From: Candidatus Enterousia avistercoris
GTDB taxonomy: Bacteria > Pseudomonadota > Alphaproteobacteria > Rs-D84
Length of the DNA: 15,150 nt
Direction of reading: 5' to 3'
Assembly: GCA_017694255.1 (NCBI GenBank)
Contig: JADINC010000040.1
Span: 1-15,150 of the forward strand
Each line of letters begins with the position of its first letter. The stretch's first letter is position 1. A model generated the notes under the pieces. The model had not been told where the DNA came from. It searched no databases and worked only from the letters and a program-made list of their open reading frames with translations. Both the position numbers and the translations under genes were made by a program. Positions 6,478 through 14,066 of this stretch are shown here, piece after piece.

Positions 6478-8370
6478 ATGGCAAAAGTGTTGGGTATCGA
6501 TTTGGGTACAACTAATTCCGCTATGGCGTTCATGGACGGAACAGAACCAAAAATTATCGAAAATTCCGAAGGACAGCGTACAACCCCATCGGTTGTTGCA
6601 TTGACGTCCAGTGGCGAACAATTGGTCGGTATTACTGCAAAAAACCAGGCGGTAACAAATCCAGAAAATACAATATATGAAATTAAACGCTTGATGGGAT
6701 TGCGGTATGATAGTCCGGCGGTCAAAGAAATTGCGGCGCGTGTGCCGTATAAAATTGTCGCAGGGGATAATGGTGATGCGTGGGTAGAAATTAATGGTAA
6801 AAAATATGCGCCGTCCCAGGTTTCTGCAATGATTTTGGCAAAATTAAAGAAAGATGCCGAAGCGTATCTGGGGGAAACAGTTACAGACGCGGTTATTACA
6901 GTGCCGGCGTATTTTAACGACTCGCAACGCCAGGCAACCAAAGATGCGGGACGTATCGCGGGATTAAATGTTTTGCGTATAGTAAATGAACCGACCGCGG
7001 CGGCGTTGGCATATGGTTTGGATAAAAATAAAAACGGAACAATTGCTGTGTACGATTTGGGCGGTGGTACGTTCGATATTTCTATACTGGAAATTGTTGA
7101 CGGCGTGTTTGAAGTAAAATCTACAAATGGCGATACTGCATTGGGTGGTTCTGATTTTGATGCGCGTATTTTGAAGTACTTGATTGATGAATTTAAATCC
7201 CAGACGGGTATTGATTTGTCAAACGATAAATTGGCACTGCAACGCTTAAAAGAAGCAGCGGAAAAGGCGAAAATCGAACTGTCGTCCAAGACGACAACAG
7301 ATATTAACCTGCCTTTCTTGACGGCGGACGCGACGGGACCAAAGCACTTTAATACAACATTGACACGGGCGAAATTGGAATCTTTGGTTGACGATTTGAT
7401 TCAAAAGACTATTGAACCGTGCCGCAAGGCTTTGAAGGACGCGGGTTTGGACAAAGGGCAAATTAGCGAAGTTATTTTGGTCGGCGGACAAACACGTATG
7501 CCAAAAGTTCAAGAAACGGTCAAAGAATTCTTTGGTCGCGAACCACACAAGGGCGTTAACCCAGACGAAGTTGTTGCACTGGGGGCCGCAATTCAGGGTG
7601 GTGTTTTAAAGGGCGATGTCAAAGACGTTTTGCTGTTGGATGTAACGCCATTGTCGTTGGGTATTGAAACGCTGGGTGGGGTGTTTACGCGTTTGATAGA
7701 CCGTAACACAACAATTCCAACCAAAAAATCCCAGGTGTTTAGTACCGCCGAAGATAACCAGTCGGCTGTGACAATTCGTGTGTTCCAGGGTGAACGTGAT
7801 ATGGCTGCAGATAATAAATTGTTGGGTCAATTTAATCTGGAAGGTATTGCCCCGGCCCCACGTGGTATGCCACAAATTGAAGTGTCTTTTGATATTGACG
7901 CAAATGGTATTGTTCACGTTTCGGCCAAAGATAAAGGCACGGGTAAAGAACAGGCAATATCTATTAAGTCTGATGGCGGGTTAAGCGAAGATGAAATTAA
8001 ACGTATGGTTGACGAAGCGGCTGCAAACGCTGATGCGGATAAGAAAAAACGTGAATTGGCCGAGGCCAAGAATGCCGCAGAAACCGCCATATTTAGTATT
8101 GAAAAATCACTAAAAGAACACGGTGATAAAATCAGTGCGGATGAAAAGAAAGCCATCGAAGACGCCAAAAAAGAACTGGCGGACGAGCTGGCAAAATCAG
8201 ACGCAACCGCGGAAAGTCTGAAATCAAAAACAGACGCGTTGGCGGAAAAAGCAATGAAACTGGGCGAAGCGGTTTATAAAGCGTCCCAGGAAGCGGCCGC
8301 GTCAGAAAATTCGGAATCAAAACCGAATGAAGATGGGCCACGTGATGCAGATTTTTCTGAAAAGAAATAA
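6478..8370 (+). CDS. dnaK: Molecular chaperone DnaK (Hsp70)
   Basis: 630 residues, normal for bacterial DnaK. It is the ATP-driven cytoplasmic chaperone that binds exposed hydrophobic segments with DnaJ and GrpE. The nucleotide-binding domain shows phosphate loop 1 GIDLGTTNS (5-13), NEPTAAALAYG near 170, phosphate loop 2 DLGGGTFD near 192-199 and the adenosine motif GGQTRMPKVQ near 340. The interdomain linker VLLLDVTPLSLGIET is near 384-398, followed by the beta-sandwich substrate domain (SQVFSTAEDNQSAVTIRVFQGER) and a helical lid rich in Lys, Glu and Ala. The C-terminus is DADFSEKK, shorter than the usual acidic DADFEEV... tail. AGAAGGAG lies 7 bases before the ATG. dnaJ and grpE are not adjacent; it is transcribed alone between its own promoter and terminator. 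Confidence 0.98.
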   Translation: MAKVLGIDLGTTNSAMAFMDGTEPKIIENSEGQRTTPSVVALTSSGEQLVGITAKNQAVTNPENTIYEIKRLMGLRYDSPAVKEIAARVPYKIVAGDNGDAWVEINGKKYAPSQVSAMILAKLKKDAEAYLGETVTDAVITVPAYFNDSQRQATKDAGRIAGLNVLRIVNEPTAAALAYGLDKNKNGTIAVYDLGGGTFDISILEIVDGVFEVKSTNGDTALGGSDFDARILKYLIDEFKSQTGIDLSNDKLALQRLKEAAEKAKIELSSKTTTDINLPFLTADATGPKHFNTTLTRAKLESLVDDLIQKTIEPCRKALKDAGLDKGQISEVILVGGQTRMPKVQETVKEFFGREPHKGVNPDEVVALGAAIQGGVLKGDVKDVLLLDVTPLSLGIETLGGVFTRLIDRNTTIPTKKSQVFSTAEDNQSAVTIRVFQGERDMAADNKLLGQFNLEGIAPAPRGMPQIEVSFDIDANGIVHVSAKDKGTGKEQAISIKSDGGLSEDEIKRMVDEAAANADADKKKRELAEAKNAAETAIFSIEKSLKEHGDKISADEKKAIEDAKKELADELAKSDATAESLKSKTDALAEKAMKLGEAVYKASQEAAASENSESKPNEDGPRDADFSEKK

Positions 8371-8395
8371 TCGTAATCGTGTCAGTAATGCTGAT

Positions 8396-8423
8396 AAAAA
8401 ATGCCCCAAATGGGGCGTTTTTT
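8396..8423. terminator. Bidirectional terminator between dnaK and the small reverse gene
   Basis: GCCCC (8403-8407) pairs with GGGGC (8412-8416) around AAAT. The stem extends by wobble and A-T pairs into six A on the left and six T on the right. It serves dnaK forward and the 72-residue reverse gene, whose stop is at its right edge. Confidence 0.85.
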
Positions 8424-8640
8424 ATTTGCGGTTTTCGCCCTGGTGTCGGGCCGCCGATAACGCGGTGCGCAAAGACTGTTCAGCAATTTGACGCAGCTTT
8501 TGTGCAAATGTGCGCATGTTCATGGCGTCGGCCACACTGTCTGCGAAAATTTGAGATATATATTCAATTTGTGTTGGTGCGATAACGAAAACATCGCTGG
8601 TTATATTTGATGGATTTAATTTATATACTGGTTCACGCAT
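8422..8640 (-). CDS. Small hypothetical protein (72 residues)
   Basis: The ORF fills the gap between the dnaK terminator and the secA promoter. Its stop abuts the shared terminator, it starts with ATG, and six G (8655-8650 on the reverse strand) sit about 9 bases upstream and could pair with the anti-Shine-Dalgarno sequence. These features support a real gene. The N-terminal half (VYKLNPSNITSDVFVIAPTQIEYISQIFADSV) is mixed; the C-terminal half is a basic amphipathic helix ending ARHQGENRK. There is no signal peptide or membrane span, so it is presumably cytoplasmic. I do not recognise the family. Confidence 0.6.
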   Translation of the reverse strand: MREPVYKLNPSNITSDVFVIAPTQIEYISQIFADSVADAMNMRTFAQKLRQIAEQSLRTALSAARHQGENRK

Positions 8641-8690
8641 TTCTTATGGCCCCCCTGTCCCGGATTTAAGGATTTTTTATTATAAACTAC

Positions 8691-8720
8691 TTGTTTGTTT
8701 CTTTGTTTGCATTATATCAT
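8691..8720 (+). promoter_or_regulatory. Candidate promoter for secA
   Basis: TTGTTT (8691-8696) with TATATC (8713-8718, spacing 16) or TATCAT (8715-8720, spacing 18). The leader to the ATG at 8786 would be about 60 bases. It overlaps the reverse-strand promoter of the neighbouring small gene. Confidence 0.4.
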
Positions 8721-8738
8721 AAAGTATCTTGACCGCAA
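8711..8738 (-). promoter_or_regulatory. Candidate promoter for the 72-residue reverse gene
   Basis: On the reverse strand, TTGCGG (8738-8733), a 16-base spacer, then TATAAT (8716-8711). The leader would be about 64 bases. A second TATAAT at 8684-8679 lacks a convincing -35. It overlaps the divergent secA promoter. Confidence 0.4.
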
Positions 8739-8785
8739 GGCGCAAAATTGCTATACCAACAGGAGAAAAAGACAAGGAAAATAGT

Positions 8786-11395
8786 ATGTTAAAAGATGTT
8801 ATTGGAAAAATTCTGGGGTCGGCCAACGACAGAATTGTAAAATCGTATGATAAAACGGTTTCTTTGATTAACGATTTGGAACCTAAATATCACGCAATGT
8901 CAGATGAAGAGCTGCGAGCGCAAACGGATGTGTTGCGTACGCGACTGGCCAATGGAGAAAAAGAAAAAAATATTCTGCCAGACGCATTTGCCCTGGTACG
9001 CGAGGCGTCTATACGGTCGATTGGTTTGCGGCACTTTAATGTTCAATTAATTGGTGGTATGGTTTTGACAAACGGCCAAATCGCCGAAATGAAAACAGGT
9101 GAAGGTAAAACGCTGGTGGCGACGTTGGCATTGTATTTAAAGGCGTTGCATGGTCGTGGGGCCCACTTGATTACGGTTAATGATTATTTGGCGTCGCGTG
9201 ATGCGGAATGGATGGGCCAGGTTTATCGTTTCTTGGGGATGACGGTCGGTATTATCCAGCACGATATGACAGATGATGAACGTCGTGCGGCGTATGCATG
9301 TGATATTACGTATGTAACAAATTCTGAATTGGGGTTTGATTATCTGCGGGATAATATGAAGTTTTCCAAGGCGCAACAGGTTTTGCGTCCATTGTTCTAT
9401 GCCATTGTCGACGAAGTGGATAGTATTTTAATTGACGAAGCGCGTACACCGCTGATTATATCGGGCCCCGCCGAAGATACCAGTGAATTGTATGAAAAAG
9501 TTGACGGCGTTGTTGCAAAATTGGGGGCCGATGATTACAAGAAAGACGAAAAAGATCGCCATGTAACATTGACTGATGCGGGTGTAGACAATGCGACGCG
9601 CATGTTGAAAGATGCCGGGCTGTTGGTTGGGGATAATCTGTATGCGTCGGAAAATGCAGCGCTGGTTATGCATATTCAACAGTCGCTGTTGGCGCATCAT
9701 TTGTACCAGAAAAATGTAAACTATGTCGTGCGTAATGGTGAAATTTTGATTGTTGACGAATTTACTGGGCGCGTTATGACGGGACGGCGTTTCGGCAAAG
9801 GATTGCACCAGGCAATCGAAGCCAAAGAACACGTCCAGGTCCAGCCAGAAAACCAGACTGTGTCCAGTATTTCTTATCAGAACTTGTTCCGGTTGTATCC
9901 TGTGCTGTCGGGAATGACGGGAACCGCCATGACCGAAGCGGCCGAATTCGAAGAGATATATAAACTGCGGGTGGTGTCTATTCCGACAAATCGGCCTGTG
10001 GCACGTATTGATCATCATGATGAAATCTATCGCAACAAAGATGAAAAATATGACGCAATTATAAAACAAATTGCGGAATGTATGGAACGCAAACAGCCGG
10101 TGTTGGTTGGTACGGTATCTATTGAAAAATCCGAAGAGTTGGCCGCAATTGTGCGTAAAAAGCTGGGGATAGAACCGGCTGTCTTGAACGCAAAACATCA
10201 CGAGTCAGAGGCAAAAATCGTTGCACAGGCTGGCGCGCCCGGGGCTGTTACAATTGCGACCAATATGGCGGGACGCGGAACGGATATTAAACTGGGCGGT
10301 AATGCGGAAAATTTAATTGCGGAATTATCACCCGAAGATCCAGATTATGAATCGAAAAAGCAGGATATTTATAGCCGAATTGAAAAAAATAAAAAACAAG
10401 TGCTGGATGCGGGCGGACTGTACGTAATTGGTACTGAACGGCATGAATCGCGTCGTATTGATAACCAGTTGCGTGGACGTTCTGGACGCCAGGGGGATCC
10501 CGGGGATTCAAAATTCTTTTTGGCATTGGATGATGATCTGATGCGTATATTTGGTGCGGCGCGTTTGCAAGGTATGCTGACCACGTTGGGGTTAAAGCCT
10601 GGCGAAGCGATTACGCACCCGTGGATTACCAAGGCATTAGAAAAAGCGCAAAAGCGGGTCGAGGCCAGATACTTTGAATCGCGCAAAGAATTGCTGAAAT
10701 ATGATGACGTTATGAATGAACAGCGTGGCGTTGTATATAAACAGCGTGATGATTTGATGACGTCAGATGACCTGGCGCCGTTGGCACGCGAAATGATTGG
10801 TGATGTTGTTGAAATGATTTGTGAAAACAATATCCCAGAAAAAGCGCATCCGGCAGATTGGAATTTGCGCGGGATACATGATGCGATGATGCGTGCGTTT
10901 GCGTTGGATATCACTGATATTGAAAAATGGAAAACAGACGAAACAATATCAGAACGTCGCGCGTATGAAATATTATATAATCTGGCAATGCGTCGGTATA
11001 ACCACCAGGCTGAAAAATACGGGCCTGAATTGATGCAGATGGCATCGCGCCAGATGATGCTGGGGGCGCTGGATACAGTGTGGAAACGGCACTTGCAACA
11101 GATGGATTATTTGCAGACAGGAATTGGCCTGCGTGGATATGCCCAGAAAAATCCGTTGTATGAGTATAAGCGCGAGGCATTGGGGCTGTTTAAAAATACG
11201 ATAAATAATTTCAAGATATTATCTGTATCGTATGTGTGCCGTATGGAATTAACACATGCGGATGTTGCAGCAACTGAACGTGAGCGGGCCCAGCATGATG
11301 CCGCGCTGAACCAGGCGGGCGAAGCGCGTCGTAATGCGCCGTGCCCATGTGGATCGGGATTGAAATATAAGCATTGCTGTGGCAAGTTGAAGTAA
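8786..11395 (+). CDS. secA: Preprotein translocase subunit SecA
   Basis: 869 residues from the ATG at 8786. An in-frame TTG at 8729 would add 19 polar residues not typical of SecA and has no ribosome binding site, whereas AAGGA lies 7 bases before 8786. SecA is the cytoplasmic ATPase that drives Sec-dependent proteins through SecYEG. Visible are the N-terminal helix MLKDVIGKILGSANDR, Walker A MKTGEGKT (about 102-109), the Walker B region DEVDSILIDEARTPLIISGP (about 209-228), the cross-linking domain (YVVRNGEILIVDEFTGRVM), the second ATPase domain (TNMAGRGTDI, then QLRGRSGRQGDPG), the scaffold/helical-wing region and the C-terminal zinc-binding tail CPCGSGLKYKHCC, used for SecB and ribosome contacts. 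All key motifs are intact. It would export the signal-peptide proteins encoded at the left of the window. Confidence 0.98.
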   Translation: MLKDVIGKILGSANDRIVKSYDKTVSLINDLEPKYHAMSDEELRAQTDVLRTRLANGEKEKNILPDAFALVREASIRSIGLRHFNVQLIGGMVLTNGQIAEMKTGEGKTLVATLALYLKALHGRGAHLITVNDYLASRDAEWMGQVYRFLGMTVGIIQHDMTDDERRAAYACDITYVTNSELGFDYLRDNMKFSKAQQVLRPLFYAIVDEVDSILIDEARTPLIISGPAEDTSELYEKVDGVVAKLGADDYKKDEKDRHVTLTDAGVDNATRMLKDAGLLVGDNLYASENAALVMHIQQSLLAHHLYQKNVNYVVRNGEILIVDEFTGRVMTGRRFGKGLHQAIEAKEHVQVQPENQTVSSISYQNLFRLYPVLSGMTGTAMTEAAEFEEIYKLRVVSIPTNRPVARIDHHDEIYRNKDEKYDAIIKQIAECMERKQPVLVGTVSIEKSEELAAIVRKKLGIEPAVLNAKHHESEAKIVAQAGAPGAVTIATNMAGRGTDIKLGGNAENLIAELSPEDPDYESKKQDIYSRIEKNKKQVLDAGGLYVIGTERHESRRIDNQLRGRSGRQGDPGDSKFFLALDDDLMRIFGAARLQGMLTTLGLKPGEAITHPWITKALEKAQKRVEARYFESRKELLKYDDVMNEQRGVVYKQRDDLMTSDDLAPLAREMIGDVVEMICENNIPEKAHPADWNLRGIHDAMMRAFALDITDIEKWKTDETISERRAYEILYNLAMRRYNHQAEKYGPELMQMASRQMMLGALDTVWKRHLQQMDYLQTGIGLRGYAQKNPLYEYKREALGLFKNTINNFKILSVSYVCRMELTHADVAATERERAQHDAALNQAGEARRNAPCPCGSGLKYKHCCGKLK

Positions 11396-11396
11396 T

Positions 11397-11425
11397 AAAA
11401 AACGGGGCATTGCCCCGTTTTTTTT
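11397..11425. terminator. Bidirectional terminator between secA and the phosphofructokinase gene
   Basis: AACGGGGCA (11401-11409) is the reverse complement of TGCCCCGTT (11411-11419), flanked by A-runs and a run of eight T. It sits immediately after the secA stop and at the stop of the reverse gene. Confidence 0.9.
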
Positions 11426-11426
11426 G

Positions 11427-12506
11427 TTATTTGCTTTCGCCAATATATATGCCCATATCGTGTGCAATGTCCAGTAATGGGTCGTCGGGTGAAACGTATG
11501 CATCTGATGTTTGTAAATCTGGGATGTTTGGATCGGTGCTGACATATCCAGAATTGAAAAAATCGTTCAGACTGACTGTTTTGCATTCGCAATCGTTTAT
11601 GGCAGTCATTACATATGTTTCATTATTTGCAATTGCGTTTAGTGCGCAATCAGCAAAGCGGGTGGCCAGTATTCTGTCTGCGGCAGTTGTGTCGCCGACG
11701 CGTTGGGTGTGTTCGGGGTATGCCGTGCGATTTGTGATGCCGGCCGCGGTTAATTTGCGCGATATCATATCCGCCGGGCGACCAGAATGGCCACGCAGTG
11801 ATATGCCTTCGGATGCCAAGATTATCCCATAATCCCGTGGCGCGTTTTTGATGTGGCTGATCAGCGCGTTTATGTCAAATTTTATTTCTGGAATTAATAT
11901 CGCTGATGCGCCAATCGCAATTCCAGCGTTCAGGGCCAATTGGCCACAGTCGCGTCCCATTGTTTGAACAACGAACCAACGGTGATGACTGCGCGCGGTC
12001 AACATTAATTGATCACAGAATGATGTTAACTGTTGCACGGCCGTGTTAAATCCGATTGTTCGGTCGGTCAGCGGAATATCCATATCAATCGTTTTGGGAA
12101 TGCATATTAATTGCAGGCCTGAATATATATCGCGGTTGCACCATGCCAAAGATAAACTGCCGTTGCCACCAATTAATATCAATGCATCCAGTTTTAGTTC
12201 ATTCAGTGATTTGCGTAATTGTTTGTTAAAATATGCCAAGCGCCCTGTTTCGGCGGCGGTTTCAAAATTTAACGCCTGGGGGCGACCGTTGTGCAATAAG
12301 CTGCCGGCCATGCGGGCGAATTCGACAGGTAATGTATCTTCGTTAAATTCAATAACGCGTGGAGGTGTTGTGCACAGCCCGTCTGTGCCGTCCAGAATGC
12401 CTAAAACACGCCAGCCACGTAATGTGGCACCACGGTAAATTCGCTGAATCACCGCGTTCAAACCAGAACAATCGCCACCTGTTGTCATAATGCCAATTTT
12501 TTTCAT
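11427..12506 (-). CDS. 6-phosphofructokinase family protein with altered active-site loops
   Basis: 359 residues. The family phosphorylates fructose 6-phosphate to the 1,6-bisphosphate in glycolysis, with ATP or pyrophosphate. Visible motifs: TGGDCSGLNAVI (9-20, nucleotide loop), IGGNGS (112-117), PKTIDMD (137-143), R176 and MGRDCGQLAL (183-192), PEI (206-208), SEG (232-234) and HTQRVGDTTAADR (266-278). Mapped by eye on E. coli PfkA, the sugar-phosphate residues Arg162, Met169, Arg171, Glu222, Arg243, His249 and Arg252 and the catalytic Asp127 and Asp129 are present. Asp103 is Asn115 and Asn128 is Met142. The Gly after position 103 is typical of ATP users; the Lys in PKTID occurs in pyrophosphate and group III ATP enzymes. 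It starts at ATG 12506 behind a GGGGGA ribosome binding site. Activity as a true phosphofructokinase is likely but not certain. Confidence 0.85.
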   Translation of the reverse strand: MKKIGIMTTGGDCSGLNAVIQRIYRGATLRGWRVLGILDGTDGLCTTPPRVIEFNEDTLPVEFARMAGSLLHNGRPQALNFETAAETGRLAYFNKQLRKSLNELKLDALILIGGNGSLSLAWCNRDIYSGLQLICIPKTIDMDIPLTDRTIGFNTAVQQLTSFCDQLMLTARSHHRWFVVQTMGRDCGQLALNAGIAIGASAILIPEIKFDINALISHIKNAPRDYGIILASEGISLRGHSGRPADMISRKLTAAGITNRTAYPEHTQRVGDTTAADRILATRFADCALNAIANNETYVMTAINDCECKTVSLNDFFNSGYVSTDPNIPDLQTSDAYVSPDDPLLDIAHDMGIYIGESK

Positions 12507-12533
12507 GTCTGTCCCCCGTTTTTTATCCTGTAA

Positions 12534-12539
12534 ATTATA
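12534..12539 (-). promoter_or_regulatory. -10 box for the phosphofructokinase gene
   Basis: A perfect TATAAT on the reverse strand (12539-12534), 28 bases before the ATG. The matching -35 position (about 12557-12562, TTTCTT) is poor. It is back-to-back with the strong forward promoter at 12551. Confidence 0.4.
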
Positions 12540-12550
12540 TCATAAATAAG

Positions 12551-12578
12551 TTGACAAAGAAATTATTTTTGCGATAAT
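12551..12578 (+). promoter_or_regulatory. Strong sigma70 promoter of the LysM operon
   Basis: A perfect TTGACA (12551-12556), a 16-base spacer, then GATAAT (12573-12578). The leader is about 37 bases and contains the AGGAG ribosome binding site (12608-12612) 9 bases before the ATG. Confidence 0.7.
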
Positions 12579-12621
12579 TTGTCTAGACTTTAAATCACAA
12601 TTTTCGCAGGAGAAGCGCAAC

Positions 12622-13797
12622 ATGTTTAAAAGCAAAAACAAATCTGTAAATATCGGTAAAACAAAACGTTCCACAGATGATTTGATTGATAATGCAATTG
12701 CACAGCAAAATGATTGGATGGAAAATCGGCGTAATTTCGCGCGGCGGTTTTTAAAAACGCTGAATATATTTGCGCGCCCTGGCCCAAAGAAAGATGATGT
12801 GGCGAATGCGGCGGTGGCGGATGTTCAAACAAAATCCCAGACAAAACGCAACGGAATTGCGGCGTATTGGTTTCCTGTGTTGTGCGCGGTGCTGGTTGTG
12901 CTGGTCGCGGTGTGGGTCGCGTTTGTTCGAACCAGTTCCAGTCCTGTGGCGGTTGTGGTGGATCCGGCTGTCCCGGCGGAACAGCCTGTGGCGGCGCCTG
13001 CACAAACAGAACCGTTTGCGCCGATGTTTGATATCGTGCGTATTGAACCGGCTGGCACGGTTGTCGTGGCAGGACGCTGGATGCCGAATAAAAATGTATC
13101 GATTGTTGTAAATGGGGATATCGTCGCAACAGAGCGTACTGATGATAACGGTGAATTTGTGTACGCGCCATCGCGTGAATTTGAACCAGGTAATTATACG
13201 ATTTCTTTGATTGGGGTTGATCCAGAAATGAAATCTGAAGAAAACGTGTTTGTGTATATTTCAGCACGTGGGTATAAAAATTCTGTATCGCTGTTGATGA
13301 CAGACGAAGGCAGTACATTGTTACAGGCGCCAACAATGTTGGTCGATGGTGATTTATCTGTATCAAAAATAGACTATCTGGATACTGGGCGTATCGTGGT
13401 GTCCGGGGATGCATTGCCGCGTTTGCGTGTGACATTGGCACTGGATGACGAGTATCTGGGGGTGGCGCGTGTTTCGGATCATAAGCATTTTGGTCTGGGG
13501 GCGGATGTCGGTGAATTGACCCCGGGACAAGAATACAAATTGACAATTCGGTTGCATGATGGTGATGGGCGCACAATTGCCCAGGTAACACATGAATTTG
13601 AAATGCCAAAAATGACAGGCGATGATGATACGTATTATACAGTTCGTCGTGGGGACTGTTTGTGGATAATTGCGCGTAATTTTCTGCGTCGTGGCGTGTT
13701 GTTCAGTATTATCGCAGATCGGAATAATATTGAAAATCCTGATTTAATTTATCCAAACCAGAATTTGCAAATACCAACGGGGGCATCGGCAAAATGA
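12622..13797 (+). CDS. Single-pass membrane protein with periplasmic C-terminal LysM domain
   Basis: 391 residues. Residues 1-80 are basic and polar (cytoplasmic). Residues about 83-103 form one transmembrane segment (AYWFPVLCAVLVVLVAVWVAF), followed by a Pro/Ala/Val-rich linker (about 107-130). An immunoglobulin-like or carbohydrate-binding-like beta domain follows (about 135-215, IVRIEPAGTVVVAGRW then DDNGEFVYAPSREFEPGNYTI, the pattern of bacterial Big/CarboxypepD-like repeats). A second beta segment (about 240-325) leads to a LysM domain at the C-terminus (about 338-388, YTVRRGDCLWIIARNF, then NPDLIYPNQNLQIP), which binds peptidoglycan. This architecture is familiar among alphaproteobacterial LysM proteins. 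It probably tethers the inner membrane to the wall or organises wall enzymes. The stop overlaps the next ATG, showing coupling. Confidence 0.9.
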   Translation: MFKSKNKSVNIGKTKRSTDDLIDNAIAQQNDWMENRRNFARRFLKTLNIFARPGPKKDDVANAAVADVQTKSQTKRNGIAAYWFPVLCAVLVVLVAVWVAFVRTSSSPVAVVVDPAVPAEQPVAAPAQTEPFAPMFDIVRIEPAGTVVVAGRWMPNKNVSIVVNGDIVATERTDDNGEFVYAPSREFEPGNYTISLIGVDPEMKSEENVFVYISARGYKNSVSLLMTDEGSTLLQAPTMLVDGDLSVSKIDYLDTGRIVVSGDALPRLRVTLALDDEYLGVARVSDHKHFGLGADVGELTPGQEYKLTIRLHDGDGRTIAQVTHEFEMPKMTGDDDTYYTVRRGDCLWIIARNFLRRGVLFSIIADRNNIENPDLIYPNQNLQIPTGASAK

Positions 13798-14060
13798 ATG
13801 AAAAGCGTCAAAATGAAATGATTTATCGTACACAAATGGATACGAAACACGAAATGGATTTAGCAGGATTATTGGCAATGATTTCGTCGCTGGAAAGTCG
13901 TGCAAAATTGGTTCGTGCAATTGCGGTTATTCGTATGCTGGACAACATGCGTAAAAATATTGAACGCAGTGGCGTAAATAAAAAAGTCTTGCGTGCAACG
14001 CAAATAAAATTGGAAAAAATCCAGGCGGAATTGATAGATTACCAGCAAAGCATCAGATAA
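13794..14060 (+). CDS. Small coiled-coil protein in the LysM operon
   Basis: 88 residues. The start (ATGA) overlaps the LysM gene's stop, so it is co-translated. The protein is almost entirely predicted helix rich in Lys, Arg, Glu, Met and Leu, with heptad-like spacing from about residue 20 to the end (LAGLLAMISSLESRAK, then LEKIQAELIDYQQ). There is no signal peptide or membrane span, so it is cytoplasmic. The family is not recognised. Its position suggests a partner of the LysM protein's cytoplasmic N-terminus; that is inference. Confidence 0.75.
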   Translation: MNEKRQNEMIYRTQMDTKHEMDLAGLLAMISSLESRAKLVRAIAVIRMLDNMRKNIERSGVNKKVLRATQIKLEKIQAELIDYQQSIR

Positions 14061-14066
14061 TAATAT

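Noticed and set aside
8729..8785. N-terminal extension of SecA from TTG 8729
   Set aside because: No ribosome binding site, the start would lie at the transcription start, and the 19 extra residues do not fit SecA. ATG 8786 has AAGGA in place.
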